Shown: positions 35,970 to 47,958, counted from the stretch's first letter. The stretch is 64,000 nucleotides of DNA from Saccharothrix sp. HUAS TT1 (GCF_040744945.1 NZ_CP160453.1:248001-312000); one strand, 5' to 3'. The notes: generated by a model from the letters alone, not told the origin. Program-made: numbers and translations.

Positions 35970-38000
35970 GTGCCCGCCACCACCGCCATCCCCGACACCA
36001 GGACGTTGCTCGCCGTCGCCGTGGAGGCGGTGGGCGGAGCCGAGCGCCAGGGCCAGGTCGACATGGCCGAGGCCGTCGAGCGCTCGATCCGCACCGGCGA
36101 GCACCTGGCCGTCCAGGCGGGCACCGGGACGGGCAAGTCGCTGGCCTACCTGGTGCCCGCCCTGCGGCACGCGGTGGCCGAGGAGACCACGGTCGTCATC
36201 TCCACCGCCACCATCGCCCTGCAGCGCCAGCTCGTGGACCGCGACCTGCCGCGCCTGGCCAAGGCGTTGCGCAAGGTGCTGGGCCGCGAGCCCCGGTTCG
36301 CCATCCTCAAGGGCCGCCGCAACTACCTGTGCATGCACCGCCTGCACTCCGGCGCGCCGGACGAGCCGGAGGAAGCGGGCCTGTTCGACCCGTTCGCGGT
36401 GTCCAAGATGGGCCGCGAGGTCAAGCGCCTGCACGAGTGGTCCTCCGACACCGAGACCGGTGACCGGGACGAGCTGGTGCCCGGCGTCACCGACCAGGCG
36501 TGGCGGCAGGTCTCGGTGACGGCGCGCGAGTGCCTGGGCGTCAACAAGTGCCCCGTCGGCGTCGACTGCTTCGCCGAGAAGGCGCGCGCCGAAGCGGGCC
36601 GGGCGGACGTCGTGGTGACCAACCACGCGATGCTCGCCGTGGACGCCCTGGAGGGCTACCAGGTCCTGCCCGACCACGACGTGGTCGTGATCGACGAGGC
36701 GCACGACCTGGTCGACCGCGTCACGTCCGTCGCCACCGAGGAGCTGAGCGCGTCCCTGGTCGCCACGGCCGCGCGGCGCTGCGGGCGGCTCATCGACCAG
36801 GGCGTGGCCGACCGGATGGCCGAGGCGAGCGACGGCCTGGCGATGATCCTCGAAGAGCTGCCGGCCGGCCGGCTCGACAGCCTGCCGCAGGCGTTGGCGG
36901 GCGCGCTGCGGGCGACCAAGGACGCGGCGCACGCGTGCATCACGTCGCTCGGCCCGGAGCGCAAGGAGGACGTCGACGGCGCGACGTCGCGCAAGCTCGC
37001 GATGACGCTGCTGGACGAGGTGCACGACTGCGCCGCCCGCATCCTGTCGGCGTTCGACGAGGACCACGACGTGGTCTGGGTGTCGGGCGACTTCGCCGAC
37101 CGCGACAAGCCGCCGTCGCTGCGGGTCGCGCCGCTGGGCGTCGGCGGGCTGCTGCGGGAGCGGCTGTTCGGGAAGCGGACGACGGTCCTGACGTCGGCGA
37201 CGCTCACGTTGGGCGGCACGTTCGACACGCTGGCGCGGCAGTGGGGGCTGCCGGCGGCGTCCGGGGCGCGCAAGGCCGAGGGGACGGCGACCGACAAGGA
37301 GCCGCCGTCGGACGCGGGCGGGCCGCGGTGGAGCGGGCTGGACGTCGGCTCGCCGTTCGAGCACGGCAGCAGCGGCATCCTGTACGTGGCGCGGCACCTG
37401 CCGCCGCCGGGGCGGGACGGGCTGCCACCGGCCTACGTGGACGAGATCGAGGGCCTGGTGAACGCGGCCGGCGGGCGGACGCTGGGCCTGTTCTCCTCGA
37501 TGCGCGCGGCGAAGGCGGCTGCCGAGGCGGTGCGCGGCAAGGTCGACCACCCGGTGCTCTGCCAGGGCGACGACGCCACGGGCCAGCTGGTCAAGCGGTT
37601 CGCCGAGGACCCGGCCACCTGCCTGTTCGGCACCCTGTCGCTGTGGCAGGGCGTGGACGTCCCGGGGCCGTCGCTGCAACTGGTGATCATGGACCGCATC
37701 CCGTTCCCGCGCCCGGACGACCCGCTGGCGTCGGCGCGGCAGAAGGCGGTGGAATCGCGCGGCGGCAACGGTTTCCTGACCGTGGCGGCGACCCACGCGG
37801 CGCTGCTGCTGGCGCAGGGCGCCGGTCGGCTGCTGCGCTCGATGAACGACAAGGGCGTCGTGGCGATCCTGGACCCGCGGCTGGCCACGGCCCGCTACGG
37901 CGGTTTCCTGCGCGCCTCGCTGCCGCCGTTCTGGACGACGTACGACCCGGAGGTCGTGCGCGCGGCGTTGCGGCGGCTCGCCGCGGCGAGCCGCGACTAG
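35970..38000 (+). CDS. dinG: DinG/XPD-type iron-sulfur DNA helicase
   Basis: A 676-residue superfamily 2 helicase of the XPD/DinG type. Walker A is GTGTGKS (about residues 50-56) and the Walker B box is DEAH (about 241-244). Four cysteines for a 4Fe-4S cluster are visible at C121 (NYLCMHR) and C188, C194 and C200 (ECLGVNKCPVGVDC). C-terminal motifs include SLWQGVDVPGPSLQLVIMDRIPF and QGAGRLLRS. The role is probably unwinding of R-loops or repair intermediates. GTG at 35970 is chosen because PATTAIPDTRTLL begins the conserved region. Confidence 0.9.
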   Translation: MPATTAIPDTRTLLAVAVEAVGGAERQGQVDMAEAVERSIRTGEHLAVQAGTGTGKSLAYLVPALRHAVAEETTVVISTATIALQRQLVDRDLPRLAKALRKVLGREPRFAILKGRRNYLCMHRLHSGAPDEPEEAGLFDPFAVSKMGREVKRLHEWSSDTETGDRDELVPGVTDQAWRQVSVTARECLGVNKCPVGVDCFAEKARAEAGRADVVVTNHAMLAVDALEGYQVLPDHDVVVIDEAHDLVDRVTSVATEELSASLVATAARRCGRLIDQGVADRMAEASDGLAMILEELPAGRLDSLPQALAGALRATKDAAHACITSLGPERKEDVDGATSRKLAMTLLDEVHDCAARILSAFDEDHDVVWVSGDFADRDKPPSLRVAPLGVGGLLRERLFGKRTTVLTSATLTLGGTFDTLARQWGLPAASGARKAEGTATDKEPPSDAGGPRWSGLDVGSPFEHGSSGILYVARHLPPPGRDGLPPAYVDEIEGLVNAAGGRTLGLFSSMRAAKAAAEAVRGKVDHPVLCQGDDATGQLVKRFAEDPATCLFGTLSLWQGVDVPGPSLQLVIMDRIPFPRPDDPLASARQKAVESRGGNGFLTVAATHAALLLAQGAGRLLRSMNDKGVVAILDPRLATARYGGFLRASLPPFWTTYDPEVVRAALRRLAAASRD

Positions 38001-39406
38001 CCGTCCACCAGGAGGCCGCGCAGGGGCCCCTGCAGGCGGCCGGCGCGGCGGGAGACGCCGGGCAGCGCGGTCAGGCGGTGCTTGCCGGACGACTCCAGGG
38101 CGCCCCGCCACAGCTCGTCGACCACCTCGTGCGGTGGGCCGGAGACCTCCTCGACCGGGCGCTGGAGGTGTTCGGACCACAGGCGCAGGCGGGCGTCGCG
38201 GGCCACGTCGGCGTCGTCGGTCACCAGGTTGACCTCGGTGTCGTTGAACAGCGAGTGCTCGTTCAGGTTGGCCGAGCCGACGCTGAGCCAGCGGTCGTCC
38301 ACGATCGCCAGCTTGGCGTGCACGTACACCGAGGTCGACGTCTCGCCGTCGTGCGAGGCGAGGGTCGCGGCCACCAGGCGGCGGCTGCCGTCGTCGGCGT
38401 CCAGCAACCGGCCCAGCTGGCCGCGGGTCGTGTCGGCGCCGTTGCTCGGCTTGCGCGGCAGCACCAGCACCACGCGGAAGTCCGGGTGCGGCGGGTTGCG
38501 CAGCTTGTCCAGCAGCACCTCCGTCACCTCGGGCGACCAGAGGAACTGGTTCTCGATGTAGACGATCCGTTCGGCGGCCCGCAGCGCCCGCAGGTACGAG
38601 TCGAGCAGGCTGAACTCGCCGTTCGGGATGAAGTCGTAGGTCCGCTCGGGGATCGTCCGCACCAGCTGCGCCGACGACGACCCGACGGGGGCGGGCGCCG
38701 GGACGGGGGGCAGCTCCTCCCCCGCGATCTCCTGCCAGCGCTGCCGGAAGTGCTCGGCCACGTCGGCGACGATCGGGCCTTCGAGCCGCGAGCCGATGTC
38801 GTGCCAGCCCAGCGGTTCGCGCGGCGGGTGGGACGGGTCGTCGTGCCGGTCGCCCTCGACCGCGGTCAGGTCCATGCCGCCGACGAACGCGATCTCGTCG
38901 TCCACCACGACGATCTTCTCGTGGTGGCAGTGCAGCGTCCGCTCCCGCGCGTCGATCTCGCACCGCACCGCGCTGTCCCTGGTGAACTCGCGCCGGCTCG
39001 CCAGCACCCGCTTGCGGGTCGGCTCGAACATCGGCACCGGCGGCCCGGCCCACAGCAGCACCCGCACCGGCACCCGTTCGGCGGCCGACGCCAGCAGCTC
39101 GCGCAACGTCGGCGAGCCCGGTTCGCGGGTCAGCCGGAAGTCCGGGCTGGCGCACCACCCCGCCAGGTGCACGGACTTGCGCGCCGACCCGATCGCCTCG
39201 GCGATGGCGGGCAGCACCTCGCGCCCGTCCACCAGCACCTCGACCCGGTTGCCGGTCCGCACCGGCGGGCGCGCCGCCCACCAGCCCGACTCGGAGCCGA
39301 ACACCGCGCCCCAGCCCAGTTTGCGCAACCGTCTCGCGTGATGCGCGCACAGCATGCTCTCCAGCCCGTCACCGAGCTTGGCGTCCACCACGTCCAGCAG
39401 GCCCAC
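37997..39406 (-). CDS. Phospholipase D-like protein (cardiolipin-synthase family)
   Basis: A 469-residue enzyme with two complete HKD motifs, H162-x-K164-x4-D169 and H363-x-K365-x4-D370, as in cardiolipin synthases and PLD phosphohydrolases. It has no obvious membrane segments at the N-terminus, so it is more like a soluble PLD family protein than a ClsA type. Conserved NEHSLFNDTEVNLV follows the second motif. GTG at 39406. It is convergent with the helicase gene; the stops share four bases. Substrate not known. Confidence 0.85.
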   Translation of the reverse strand: MGLLDVVDAKLGDGLESMLCAHHARRLRKLGWGAVFGSESGWWAARPPVRTGNRVEVLVDGREVLPAIAEAIGSARKSVHLAGWCASPDFRLTREPGSPTLRELLASAAERVPVRVLLWAGPPVPMFEPTRKRVLASRREFTRDSAVRCEIDARERTLHCHHEKIVVVDDEIAFVGGMDLTAVEGDRHDDPSHPPREPLGWHDIGSRLEGPIVADVAEHFRQRWQEIAGEELPPVPAPAPVGSSSAQLVRTIPERTYDFIPNGEFSLLDSYLRALRAAERIVYIENQFLWSPEVTEVLLDKLRNPPHPDFRVVLVLPRKPSNGADTTRGQLGRLLDADDGSRRLVAATLASHDGETSTSVYVHAKLAIVDDRWLSVGSANLNEHSLFNDTEVNLVTDDADVARDARLRLWSEHLQRPVEEVSGPPHEVVDELWRGALESSGKHRLTALPGVSRRAGRLQGPLRGLLVDG

Positions 39407-39436
39407 GCCGGGAGTGGTTACCGCGAATCGGACGGC

Positions 39437-41367
<1,931 letters not shown>

Positions 41368-41380
41368 CTATGCCAGACAG

Positions 41381-41421
41381 CGGCGAGCCCCGACGACCGG
41401 GGTGGTCGTCGGGGCTCGCCG
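41381..41421. terminator. ctaD terminator hairpin
   Basis: A perfect 18-bp stem with a 5-base loop: the arm starting CGGCGAGCCCCGACGACC (41381-41398) is complemented at 41404-41421. It lies after the ctaD stop (41448) and before the serB start (41358) on the minus strand. Confidence 0.85.
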
Positions 41422-41447
41422 TTGAACCTGCGCTCAGGTTACAAGCG

Positions 41448-43235
41448 TCACTTGTGGTCGCCCTCGGTTCCCTCCGAGGCTGTGCCCGACTGCACAGCTT
41501 CGGCGGCCACCTCGGACGGCGCCTTCTTGGCGTCCTCGTGCGCGATCGCCTTGCCGGTGAACGTCACGTGCGCCTCGTCGTGCATCCGCTCGATCATGTG
41601 CGGGTAGTGCAGCTCGAAGGCCGGGCGCGCCGAGCGGATCCGGGGCAGCTCGGTGAAGTTGTGCCGCGGCGGCGGGCAGGAGGTCGCCCACTCCAGCGAG
41701 TTGCCGAAGCCCCACGGGTCGTCCACGTGCACGGTCTCGCCGTAGCGGTAGCTCTTGAACACGTTCCAGATGAACGGCAACGTGGACGCGCCCAGGATGT
41801 ACGCGCCGATCGTGGAGATCACGTTCAACGTGGTGAAGCCGTCACTGGCCAGGTAGTCCGCGTACCGGCGCGGCATGCCCTCGTTGCCCAGCCAGTGCTG
41901 CACCAGGAACGTGGCGTGGAAGCCGAGGAACGTGGTCCAGAAGTGGAGCTTGCCCAGCGGCTCGTCCATCATCCGGCCGGTGATCTTCGGGAACCAGAAG
42001 TAGATGCCCGCGAAGGTGGCGAACACGATCGTGCCGTAGAGCACGTAGTGGAAGTGCGCCACCACGAAGTACGTGTCCGACACGTGGAAGTCGATCGCCG
42101 GCGCGGCCAGCAGGATGCCGGACAGGCCGCCGAAGAGGAAGGTGACGATGAAGCCGATGCTGAACAACATCGGTGTCTCGAACGTCAACTGCCCCTTCCA
42201 CATGGTGCCGATCCAGTTGAAGAACTTGATGCCGGTCGGCACGGCGATCAGGAACGTCATGAACGCGAAGAACGGCAGCAGCACCGCGCCGGTGGCGTAC
42301 ATGTGGTGCGCCCACACCGCCACGGACAGCGCCGCGATGCCCAGCGTCGCGTAGACCAGGCCGTTGTAGCCGAAGATCGGCTTGCGGCTGAACACCGGGA
42401 AGATCTCGGACACGATGCCGAAGAACGGCAGCGCGACGATGTAGACCTCGGGGTGGCCGAAGAACCAGAACAGGTGCTGCCAGAGGATCACGCCGCCGTT
42501 GGCCGGGTCGAACACGTGCGCGCCCAGGTGCCGGTCGGCCAGCAGGCCCAGCAGGGCCGCGGTCAGGATCGGGAACGCGAGCAGCACCAGCACCGACGTC
42601 ACCAGGATGTTCCAGGTGAAGATCGGCATCCGGAACATGGTCATGCCGGGCGCCCGGAGGCAGACCACGGTGGTGATCATGTTGACCGCGCCGAGGATGG
42701 TGCCCAGACCGCCGACGACCAGGCCGGAGATCCACAGGTCGGCGCCGACGCCGGGCGAGTGGATGGCGTTGGACAGCGGCGTGTAGGCGAACCAGCCGAA
42801 GTCCGCCGCGCCGCCGGGGGTGAGGAAGCCACCCATCACGATCAGGCCGCCGAACAGGTACAGCCAGTACGAGAAGGCGTTGAGCCGCGGGAACGCGACG
42901 TCCGGCGAACCGATCTGCAGCGGCAGGATGAAGTTGGCGAAGCCGAAGACGATCGGGGTCGCGTAGAGCAGCAGCATCACCGTGCCGTGCATGGTGAAGA
43001 GCTGGTTGTACTGCTCGCTGGACAGGAACTGCATGCCCGGGCGGGCCAGCTCGGTCCTCATCAGCATGGCCATCGCGCCGCCCACCATGAAGAAGGCGAA
43101 CGACGTGACCAGGTACATGATGCCGATTTGCTTGTGGTCCGTGGTGCGGAACATCCGCAGCAGGAACGAACCCTTGACCGCCTCGCGAGTCCCGAAGGGC
43201 CGCGTTGCGATCGGCTGCGGGGCTACGGCCGTCAC
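41448..43235 (-). CDS. ctaD: Cytochrome c oxidase subunit I (CtaD, aa3 type)
   Basis: A 595-residue integral membrane oxidase subunit carrying haem a, haem a3 and CuB. It has twelve-helix composition, the haem ligand segments [16 protein letters not shown] and [21 protein letters not shown] (CuB histidine and tyrosine), and [12 protein letters not shown] for the other haem ligands. It oxidises the cytochrome bcc complex in actinobacteria. GTG at 43235 is preferred over an ATG at 43292 because AGGAGG lies four bases upstream. An 18-bp terminator follows; a 32-bp inverted repeat lies upstream. Confidence 0.96.
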   Translation of the reverse strand: MTAVAPQPIATRPFGTREAVKGSFLLRMFRTTDHKQIGIMYLVTSFAFFMVGGAMAMLMRTELARPGMQFLSSEQYNQLFTMHGTVMLLLYATPIVFGFANFILPLQIGSPDVAFPRLNAFSYWLYLFGGLIVMGGFLTPGGAADFGWFAYTPLSNAIHSPGVGADLWISGLVVGGLGTILGAVNMITTVVCLRAPGMTMFRMPIFTWNILVTSVLVLLAFPILTAALLGLLADRHLGAHVFDPANGGVILWQHLFWFFGHPEVYIVALPFFGIVSEIFPVFSRKPIFGYNGLVYATLGIAALSVAVWAHHMYATGAVLLPFFAFMTFLIAVPTGIKFFNWIGTMWKGQLTFETPMLFSIGFIVTFLFGGLSGILLAAPAIDFHVSDTYFVVAHFHYVLYGTIVFATFAGIYFWFPKITGRMMDEPLGKLHFWTTFLGFHATFLVQHWLGNEGMPRRYADYLASDGFTTLNVISTIGAYILGASTLPFIWNVFKSYRYGETVHVDDPWGFGNSLEWATSCPPPRHNFTELPRIRSARPAFELHYPHMIERMHDEAHVTFTGKAIAHEDAKKAPSEVAAEAVQSGTASEGTEGDHK

Positions 43236-43400
43236 GGTGCCTCCTGCACTGTCTGGTTCTGGCGTTGCCGGTGGGTGGCGCCGCCGGCTCATCGGATCGT
43301 AGACGGCTGGGTTCCGGGGGGCTGCGCTGGGCCGGTCCCCGGATCAACTGAGGTAGCGCAGGTCACAGTGTTGGATTGCCGCTGCTTCGCAGGCGGCGGG

Positions 43401-43497
43401 CGAGGTCGCTGGGAAGTCGACCGTTCACCCCTCGATTCCCGACGATCGGAAAGCGTGATCGTCGGGAATCGAGGGGTGAACGGTCGACGCGACCTCG
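43401..43497. repeat. Perfect 32-bp inverted repeat upstream of ctaD and a response regulator
   Basis: The 371-bp divergent gap 43236-43606 contains no gene. Bases 43416-43447 and 43457-43488 are exact complements (32 bp each, starting GTCGACCGTTCACCCCTC) around a 9-base loop. Beyond them CGAGGTCGC (43401-43409) and GCGACCTCG (43489-43497) pair again, with a 6-base bulge on the left. It is unrelated to the 22-bp family. Position between divergent promoters argues against a simple terminator, unless it insulates them. Confidence 0.85.
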
Positions 43498-43606
43498 CGT
43501 GGGGGTGAGGGGGGAGAGAGGGGGCGGGGGGAAGGGAGGCGGGGTCTTACGTGATTCGAATGTTGGGGTGGGGGTGGTGGGGGGTGGTGCGTGCCACGAT
43601 CGGTGG

Positions 43607-44275
43607 GTGCAGGGACTCGTGCTGGTGGTGGAGGATGAACGGGCCATAGCCGAGTTGATCGGGCTCTACCTGCGGCGTGATGGGTTCGGGGTGCAGGTGG
43701 AGGTGGACGGGCGCGCGGCGTTGGCGGCGGTTCGGCGGCTCAGGCCGGTGGCGGTGCTGCTGGACGTCGGGCTGCCGGGGTTGGACGGGGTCGAGGTGTG
43801 CCGGGCGATGCGCGCGGCGGGTGACTGGACGCCGGTGCTGTTCGTCACCGCCCGTGACGACGAGGTGGACCGGGTGCTCGGGCTGGAGCTGGGCGCGGAC
43901 GACTACGTGACCAAGCCGTTCAGCCCGCGCGAGCTGGTGGCCAGGGTGCGCACGGTGCTGCGGCGGGGCGCGCCGCGGGTCGACCCGGTGCACGTGCTCG
44001 GCGACGTGCGGCTGGACGGCGACCGGCGGCGGGTGTGGGCGGGTGACGTCGAGGTGGCGCTGACGTCGACCGAGTTCGAGCTGCTGGCGCACCTGATGCG
44101 GCACCCCGGCCGGGTGTTCGCGCGGGAGCAGCTGCTCAGCGCGGTGTGGGGTTACGCGGCGGCGGCGGGCACGCGGACGGTGGACGTGCACGTGGCCCAG
44201 TTGCGGGCGAAGCTCGGCGGGCGCAGCCCGATCCGGACCGTGCGCGGCGTCGGGTACTCGGCGGAGCCCTCGTGA
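43607..44275 (+). CDS. OmpR/PhoB-family response regulator
   Basis: A 222-residue two-component regulator. The receiver has early acidic EDE, the phosphorylation aspartate about D49 (VLLDVGLPGLDG) and K about 98 (DDYVTKPFSPRELVARV). The C-terminal winged helix includes LTSTEFELLAHLMRHPGRVF and TRTVDVHVAQLRAKL. GTG at 43607 gives the best N-terminus; a GTG at 43619 is also possible. Its stop overlaps the kinase start, so the pair is coupled. Confidence 0.92.
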   Translation: MQGLVLVVEDERAIAELIGLYLRRDGFGVQVEVDGRAALAAVRRLRPVAVLLDVGLPGLDGVEVCRAMRAAGDWTPVLFVTARDDEVDRVLGLELGADDYVTKPFSPRELVARVRTVLRRGAPRVDPVHVLGDVRLDGDRRRVWAGDVEVALTSTEFELLAHLMRHPGRVFAREQLLSAVWGYAAAAGTRTVDVHVAQLRAKLGGRSPIRTVRGVGYSAEPS

Positions 44276-45558
44276 GGCGGACGAGCCTGGCGTTCCGGAT
44301 CGCGGCCTTGTGCCTGGCGGTGGCCGCGGTGGCGGTGGTGGTGGCCGGGTTGGTGTCGGCCCGGCTGGTGCTGACCGCGTCCCGCGAGGTGACCCGCGAG
44401 GCGTTGGCCGACCAGGCGGACGTGGTGGCCGAGCAGCTGGACGTCGGCCGGGCCGGCCGGCTGCGGGTGGTCGAGGTGCTGCGCGGGCAGGGCATCGCGG
44501 TGGTGCTGATCGGGCCGGACGGCGGGCTGCGCGGCGAGCCGCAGGCGGTCCGGGCGGTCCGCCAGGTCGGCGGCGGGTCCGGCACGGCGGGCACTCGGCT
44601 GGTGGAGGTCCGGCCCGGTGTCGCGCTGGTCCAGGAGACCGCGACCGGCAACGGGCCGGGGCGCACGCTGCTGCGCGACATCGCGCTGGCGCTGGGCGTC
44701 GGGCTGCTGGTGGCGGCGGTGGCCGGGTCGCTGCTCGGCAAGCTGGTCGCCCGGCCGCTGCGGCGGACGGCGGCCGTCGCGCACACCATGAGCGGCGGTC
44801 GGCGGGACCTGCGGGCGCCGGAGCACGGGCCGGCGGAGGTCGCCGAGGTCGGCGGGGCGGTGAACGCGCTGGCCGACGCGCTGGCGCGCAGCGAGGCCAG
44901 GCAGCGGGAGTTCCTGCTGTCGGTCTCGCACGAGCTGCGCACGCCGTTGACCGCGGTGACCGGGTTCGCCGAGTCGCTGGCCGACGGCGTGGTGTCCGGG
45001 CCGGACGTGCCGGGCGTCGGCCGCACCATCCAGCAGGAGGCCCACCGGCTGGACCGGCTGGTCACCGACCTGCTCGACCTGGCCCGGCTGGGCGCGGACG
45101 ACTTCCGGGTGGACCTCGCCCCGGTCGACCTGACCGGGCTGGTGGCGGCGGCGGCCGAGGTGTGGCGGGCGCGGTGCGCGGCGAAGGGCGTCGAGTTCCG
45201 GCTGGAGGCGCCCGCGCACCCGGTCGTGCGGACGACCGACCCGCGCCGGTTGCGGCAGGTGCTGGACGGGCTGTTGGAGAACGCGCTGCGGCTCACGCCC
45301 GCCGGTCGGCCGGTGGTGCTGTCGCTGGACGACGTGCTGCAGGTGCGCGACGGCGGCCCGGGGTTGTCCGAGGAGGACTACCGGGTGGCGTTCCGCAAGG
45401 GCGCGCTGCACGCGAAGTACGAGCGGTCCCGGCCGGTCGGCACCGGTGTCGGCCTCGCCCTGGTGCACGGCCTGGTGACCAGGCTGGATGGCACGATCGA
45501 GGTCGGTCCCGCGCCCGAGGGCGGCGCGGCGTTCACGGTGGGGTTGCCGGATGCGTGA
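44272..45558 (+). CDS. Sensor histidine kinase of OmpR-type pair
   Basis: A 428-residue membrane kinase. Two membrane helices (residues about 8-33 and 138-160) flank an extracellular loop of about 100 residues without a known fold. A HAMP linker follows, then HisKA with H220 in SVSHELRTPLTAV and a compact HATPase (ENALRLTP N-box, VRDGGPGLSEED, GTGVGLALVHGLV). The loop between N and G1 boxes is short. It overlaps the regulator by four bases and the HD gene by eight. Signal unknown. Confidence 0.9.
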   Translation: MRRTSLAFRIAALCLAVAAVAVVVAGLVSARLVLTASREVTREALADQADVVAEQLDVGRAGRLRVVEVLRGQGIAVVLIGPDGGLRGEPQAVRAVRQVGGGSGTAGTRLVEVRPGVALVQETATGNGPGRTLLRDIALALGVGLLVAAVAGSLLGKLVARPLRRTAAVAHTMSGGRRDLRAPEHGPAEVAEVGGAVNALADALARSEARQREFLLSVSHELRTPLTAVTGFAESLADGVVSGPDVPGVGRTIQQEAHRLDRLVTDLLDLARLGADDFRVDLAPVDLTGLVAAAAEVWRARCAAKGVEFRLEAPAHPVVRTTDPRRLRQVLDGLLENALRLTPAGRPVVLSLDDVLQVRDGGPGLSEEDYRVAFRKGALHAKYERSRPVGTGVGLALVHGLVTRLDGTIEVGPAPEGGAAFTVGLPDA

Positions 45559-46159
45559 GCTGGAAGTGCGCTGGTGGGAGGCGGTCGGCGAGTTGGGCGG
45601 CGCTCGCGGGCCCGGGGACCTCGCCGACCGGTACGCCGAACCGCACCGCGGCTACCACAACACCGACCACGCGCTGGCCGTCGTGCGGGACGTGAACCTC
45701 CTGGCCGTCGACCGCACGGCCCGCGAGCGCGCTGTGCTCACCCTCGCCGCCCTGGCGCACGACGTCGTCTACGACGGCGAGCCGGGCGTCGACGAGAGGC
45801 GCAGCGCCGAGTGGGTCCGGGAACGGCTCGCCGGGCTGCCCGAGGCGGACGCGGTGGCCGACCTGGTGCTGGCCACCGCCGACCACGTCTCGGACGACCC
45901 GCTGACGTGCCTGCTCCTGGACGCCGACCTGGCCGTCCTCGGCTCCGACCCGGCGGGCTACGAGCGCTACCGGGCCGCCGTGCGCGCCGAGTACGCGCAT
46001 GTGCCGGACGACGCGTGGCGGGTCGGGCGCGCGAAGGTCCTGCGCACCCTCGCCGGGCGCGACCCGCTGTACGCCACGCGCGCGGCGCGCGACCGCTGGG
46101 AGGAGCGCGCCAGGACGAACCTGGCCGCCGAGCTCAGCTCGCTCGGTGACCGGCCATGA
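45551..46159 (+). CDS. HD-domain metal-dependent phosphohydrolase
   Basis: A 202-residue predicted hydrolase. Metal residues are H36 and H40 ([11 protein letters not shown]) and H70-D71 ([12 protein letters not shown]), typical of the COG4339-type HD family. Further acidic and His residues are in [13 protein letters not shown] and [13 protein letters not shown]. Substrate unknown, possibly a nucleotide. It is translationally coupled to a histidine kinase, and overlaps convergent mtnD by 26 bp. ATG at 45551. Confidence 0.85.
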   Translation: MRELEVRWWEAVGELGGARGPGDLADRYAEPHRGYHNTDHALAVVRDVNLLAVDRTARERAVLTLAALAHDVVYDGEPGVDERRSAEWVRERLAGLPEADAVADLVLATADHVSDDPLTCLLLDADLAVLGSDPAGYERYRAAVRAEYAHVPDDAWRVGRAKVLRTLAGRDPLYATRAARDRWEERARTNLAAELSSLGDRP

Positions 46160-46706
46160 GCACGTCGTACGTCGGGAACGCCTTGGCGATCTCGCTGCCG
46201 GTGAAGTTGCCGACCCAGCCGTCGTCGTCGTGGAAGAACCGGATCGACACGTAGTCCGGCCGGGTGCCCATGTCGAACCAGTGCGTGGTGTTCGCGGGCA
46301 CGCTCAGCAGGTCGCCCGCCTCGCACAGCACGGCGTGCACGTGCCCGTCGACGTGCAGGTAGAACACCCCGGAGCCGCGCGCGAAGAACCGGTCCTCGTC
46401 GTCGTCGTGGGTGTGCTCGGCCAGGAACTTCAGCCGCGCCTGCCCGGCCGACGCCCGCCACTCCGGGTCGTCCGAGGGGGTCATCTCCATCGCGTCGACC
46501 AGGGTGTACCCCTCGGCCTCGGTCACCCCGGCGATCCGCTCGGCGTACGCCTCAAGGGCGTTCTCGCTGGTCACGCCGGGCACGACGGGCCACTGCTCGT
46601 AGCGGACGCCGAGCTGCTTCAGCCGCACGGCGATCTCACCAGGGTCGGAGGTGCGCACCACCACGGCCTCGGGGTCGGTGTCGGACCACACGGTCAGCAA
46701 CGTCAT
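46134..46706 (-). CDS. mtnD: Acireductone dioxygenase MtnD
   Basis: A 190-residue cupin enzyme of methionine salvage that makes the keto-acid precursor of methionine from acireductone. Metal ligands are H98, H100, E104 ([12 protein letters not shown]) and H142 (NTTHWFDMG). The typical [15 protein letters not shown] follows. Whether iron or nickel is bound, which decides the product, cannot be read from sequence. ATG at 46706, five bases after mtnB, with GGAGGTAGG upstream. Last gene of the operon. Confidence 0.95.
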   Translation of the reverse strand: MTLLTVWSDTDPEAVVVRTSDPGEIAVRLKQLGVRYEQWPVVPGVTSENALEAYAERIAGVTEAEGYTLVDAMEMTPSDDPEWRASAGQARLKFLAEHTHDDDEDRFFARGSGVFYLHVDGHVHAVLCEAGDLLSVPANTTHWFDMGTRPDYVSIRFFHDDDGWVGNFTGSEIAKAFPTYDVLMAGHRAS

Positions 46707-46711
46707 CGCGC

Positions 46712-47296
46712 CTACCTCCTCTGGGTTTCGACCTTGAAGCGCAACAGCCACTCCAGGCACTCCAGGCGGTGCCGTGCCCGGTGGAGGTCGTCACCCCACA
46801 CGTACACCCCGTGCCGGGCCACGATCAAGGCCGGCACGTCGGCGCGGAACCCGGCCTCGAACGCGTCGCCGAGCACGCCCATGTCCTGGCTGTTCGGCAC
46901 GACCGGGACCACGACCACGTCGTCCGCCCGCCTGCCGAAGCCCTTCAGCATCTCCAGGTCGCGCAGCTCGACGCCGTCGGGCCAGTGCTCGGCGGCCACC
47001 ACGGGGGCCAGCGCGTGCACGTGGACCACCGCGCCCGCGCCGGACACCGCCGCGATCCGCCCGTGCAGGCCCGCTTCGGCCGACGGCACGCGCACCGGGT
47101 CGTCCGTGCGGCCGTCGGCGTCCACGACCACCACGTCGTCGGGCGTCAGCTCGCCCTTGTCCTTGCCGCTCACCGTCACCGCGAGCCGCAGCGGGTCGCG
47201 GTCCACGACCACCGACAGGTTGCCCGACGTGCCGCGCATCCAGCCCATCGCGGTGTAGCGGGCGCACTCGGCGGCCAGCGCCTCGCCCGGCGTCAC
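46712..47296 (-). CDS. mtnB: Methylthioribulose-1-phosphate dehydratase MtnB
   Basis: A 194-residue class II aldolase-fold zinc enzyme. It has [15 protein letters not shown], the catalytic glutamate in [11 protein letters not shown] (about E74), and zinc histidines H92 and H94 ([11 protein letters not shown]) with a third in [14 protein letters not shown]. It produces diketo-methylthiopentyl-1-phosphate, the substrate of mtnC. GTG start overlaps the mtnC stop by four bases. Confidence 0.93.
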   Translation of the reverse strand: MTPGEALAAECARYTAMGWMRGTSGNLSVVVDRDPLRLAVTVSGKDKGELTPDDVVVVDADGRTDDPVRVPSAEAGLHGRIAAVSGAGAVVHVHALAPVVAAEHWPDGVELRDLEMLKGFGRRADDVVVVPVVPNSQDMGVLGDAFEAGFRADVPALIVARHGVYVWGDDLHRARHRLECLEWLLRFKVETQRR

Positions 47297-47958
47297 AGCG
47301 CCGCCACCGTCCGGTGCGGACCGAAGTCGGCGTCGCCGTACGGCTCGCCGGGACGGCGCACGCCGACCGTCTGCCAGCCGGCCTCGGCGGCGGCGTGCAG
47401 CTCGGCGGGGACGTCGGAGTAGAACGTGATGTCGGTCGAGCCGAGCACCGAGGCGATCTTGAGGTACGACGACGCCTCGCGCTTCGGGCCCGCGTTGACG
47501 GTGTCGAAGTGGTAGGCGAACAGCGAGGTCAGGTCGCCGTCGGTGGTGTGGGCGAAGAACGCCACCTGGCCGGCCACCGAACCCGAGGAGAACACGGCGA
47601 GCTTGGTGCCGTCGGCCTCCCACGCGCGCAGGGCGGGCACGACGTCCGGGAAGAACTCGGCGACCAGGTCGCCGTCGGCGTAACCCCGCTGCCAGATCAG
47701 ACCTTGCAGGGTCTTGAGCGGCGTGACCTTCCGATCGGCGTCCATCCAGCCGTGCAGCACCCGGACCAGCTCGTCCGTGCCACCGTCCACACCGGACAGC
47801 TCGCGGACCTGCGCGACGGCCTCGACCACGGCCGGGTCGTCGGCGTGCCCGTCGATCCACGGCCCGAGCCGGGGCCGGGCGTAGTCGTACAGCGTGACCA
47901 GGACCTGGTCGGTGGCGCTGAGCGTGCCCTCGATGTCCAGCACGACCCACTCACTCAT
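47293..47958 (-). CDS. mtnC: Enolase-phosphatase MtnC (acireductone synthase)
   Basis: A 221-residue HAD-family enzyme that enolises and dephosphorylates the mtnB product. The first HAD motif is VVLDIEGTLSATDQV (D8), the second is AVFSSGSVAGQ, and later parts are AGPKREASSYLKIASVLG and FYSDVPAELHAAAEAGW. ATG at 47958; its start overlaps the mtnA stop by eight bases. Confidence 0.94.
   Translation of the reverse strand: MSEWVVLDIEGTLSATDQVLVTLYDYARPRLGPWIDGHADDPAVVEAVAQVRELSGVDGGTDELVRVLHGWMDADRKVTPLKTLQGLIWQRGYADGDLVAEFFPDVVPALRAWEADGTKLAVFSSGSVAGQVAFFAHTTDGDLTSLFAYHFDTVNAGPKREASSYLKIASVLGSTDITFYSDVPAELHAAAEAGWQTVGVRRPGEPYGDADFGPHRTVAAL

Noticed and set aside
35283..39350. A very long minus-strand open frame (over 1300 codons) across bioY, the helicase and the phospholipase gene
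   Set aside because: It is antisense to three well-supported genes with intact motifs. Its Arg/Pro/Ala/Gly-rich, His-rich composition is the usual shadow in high-GC DNA.
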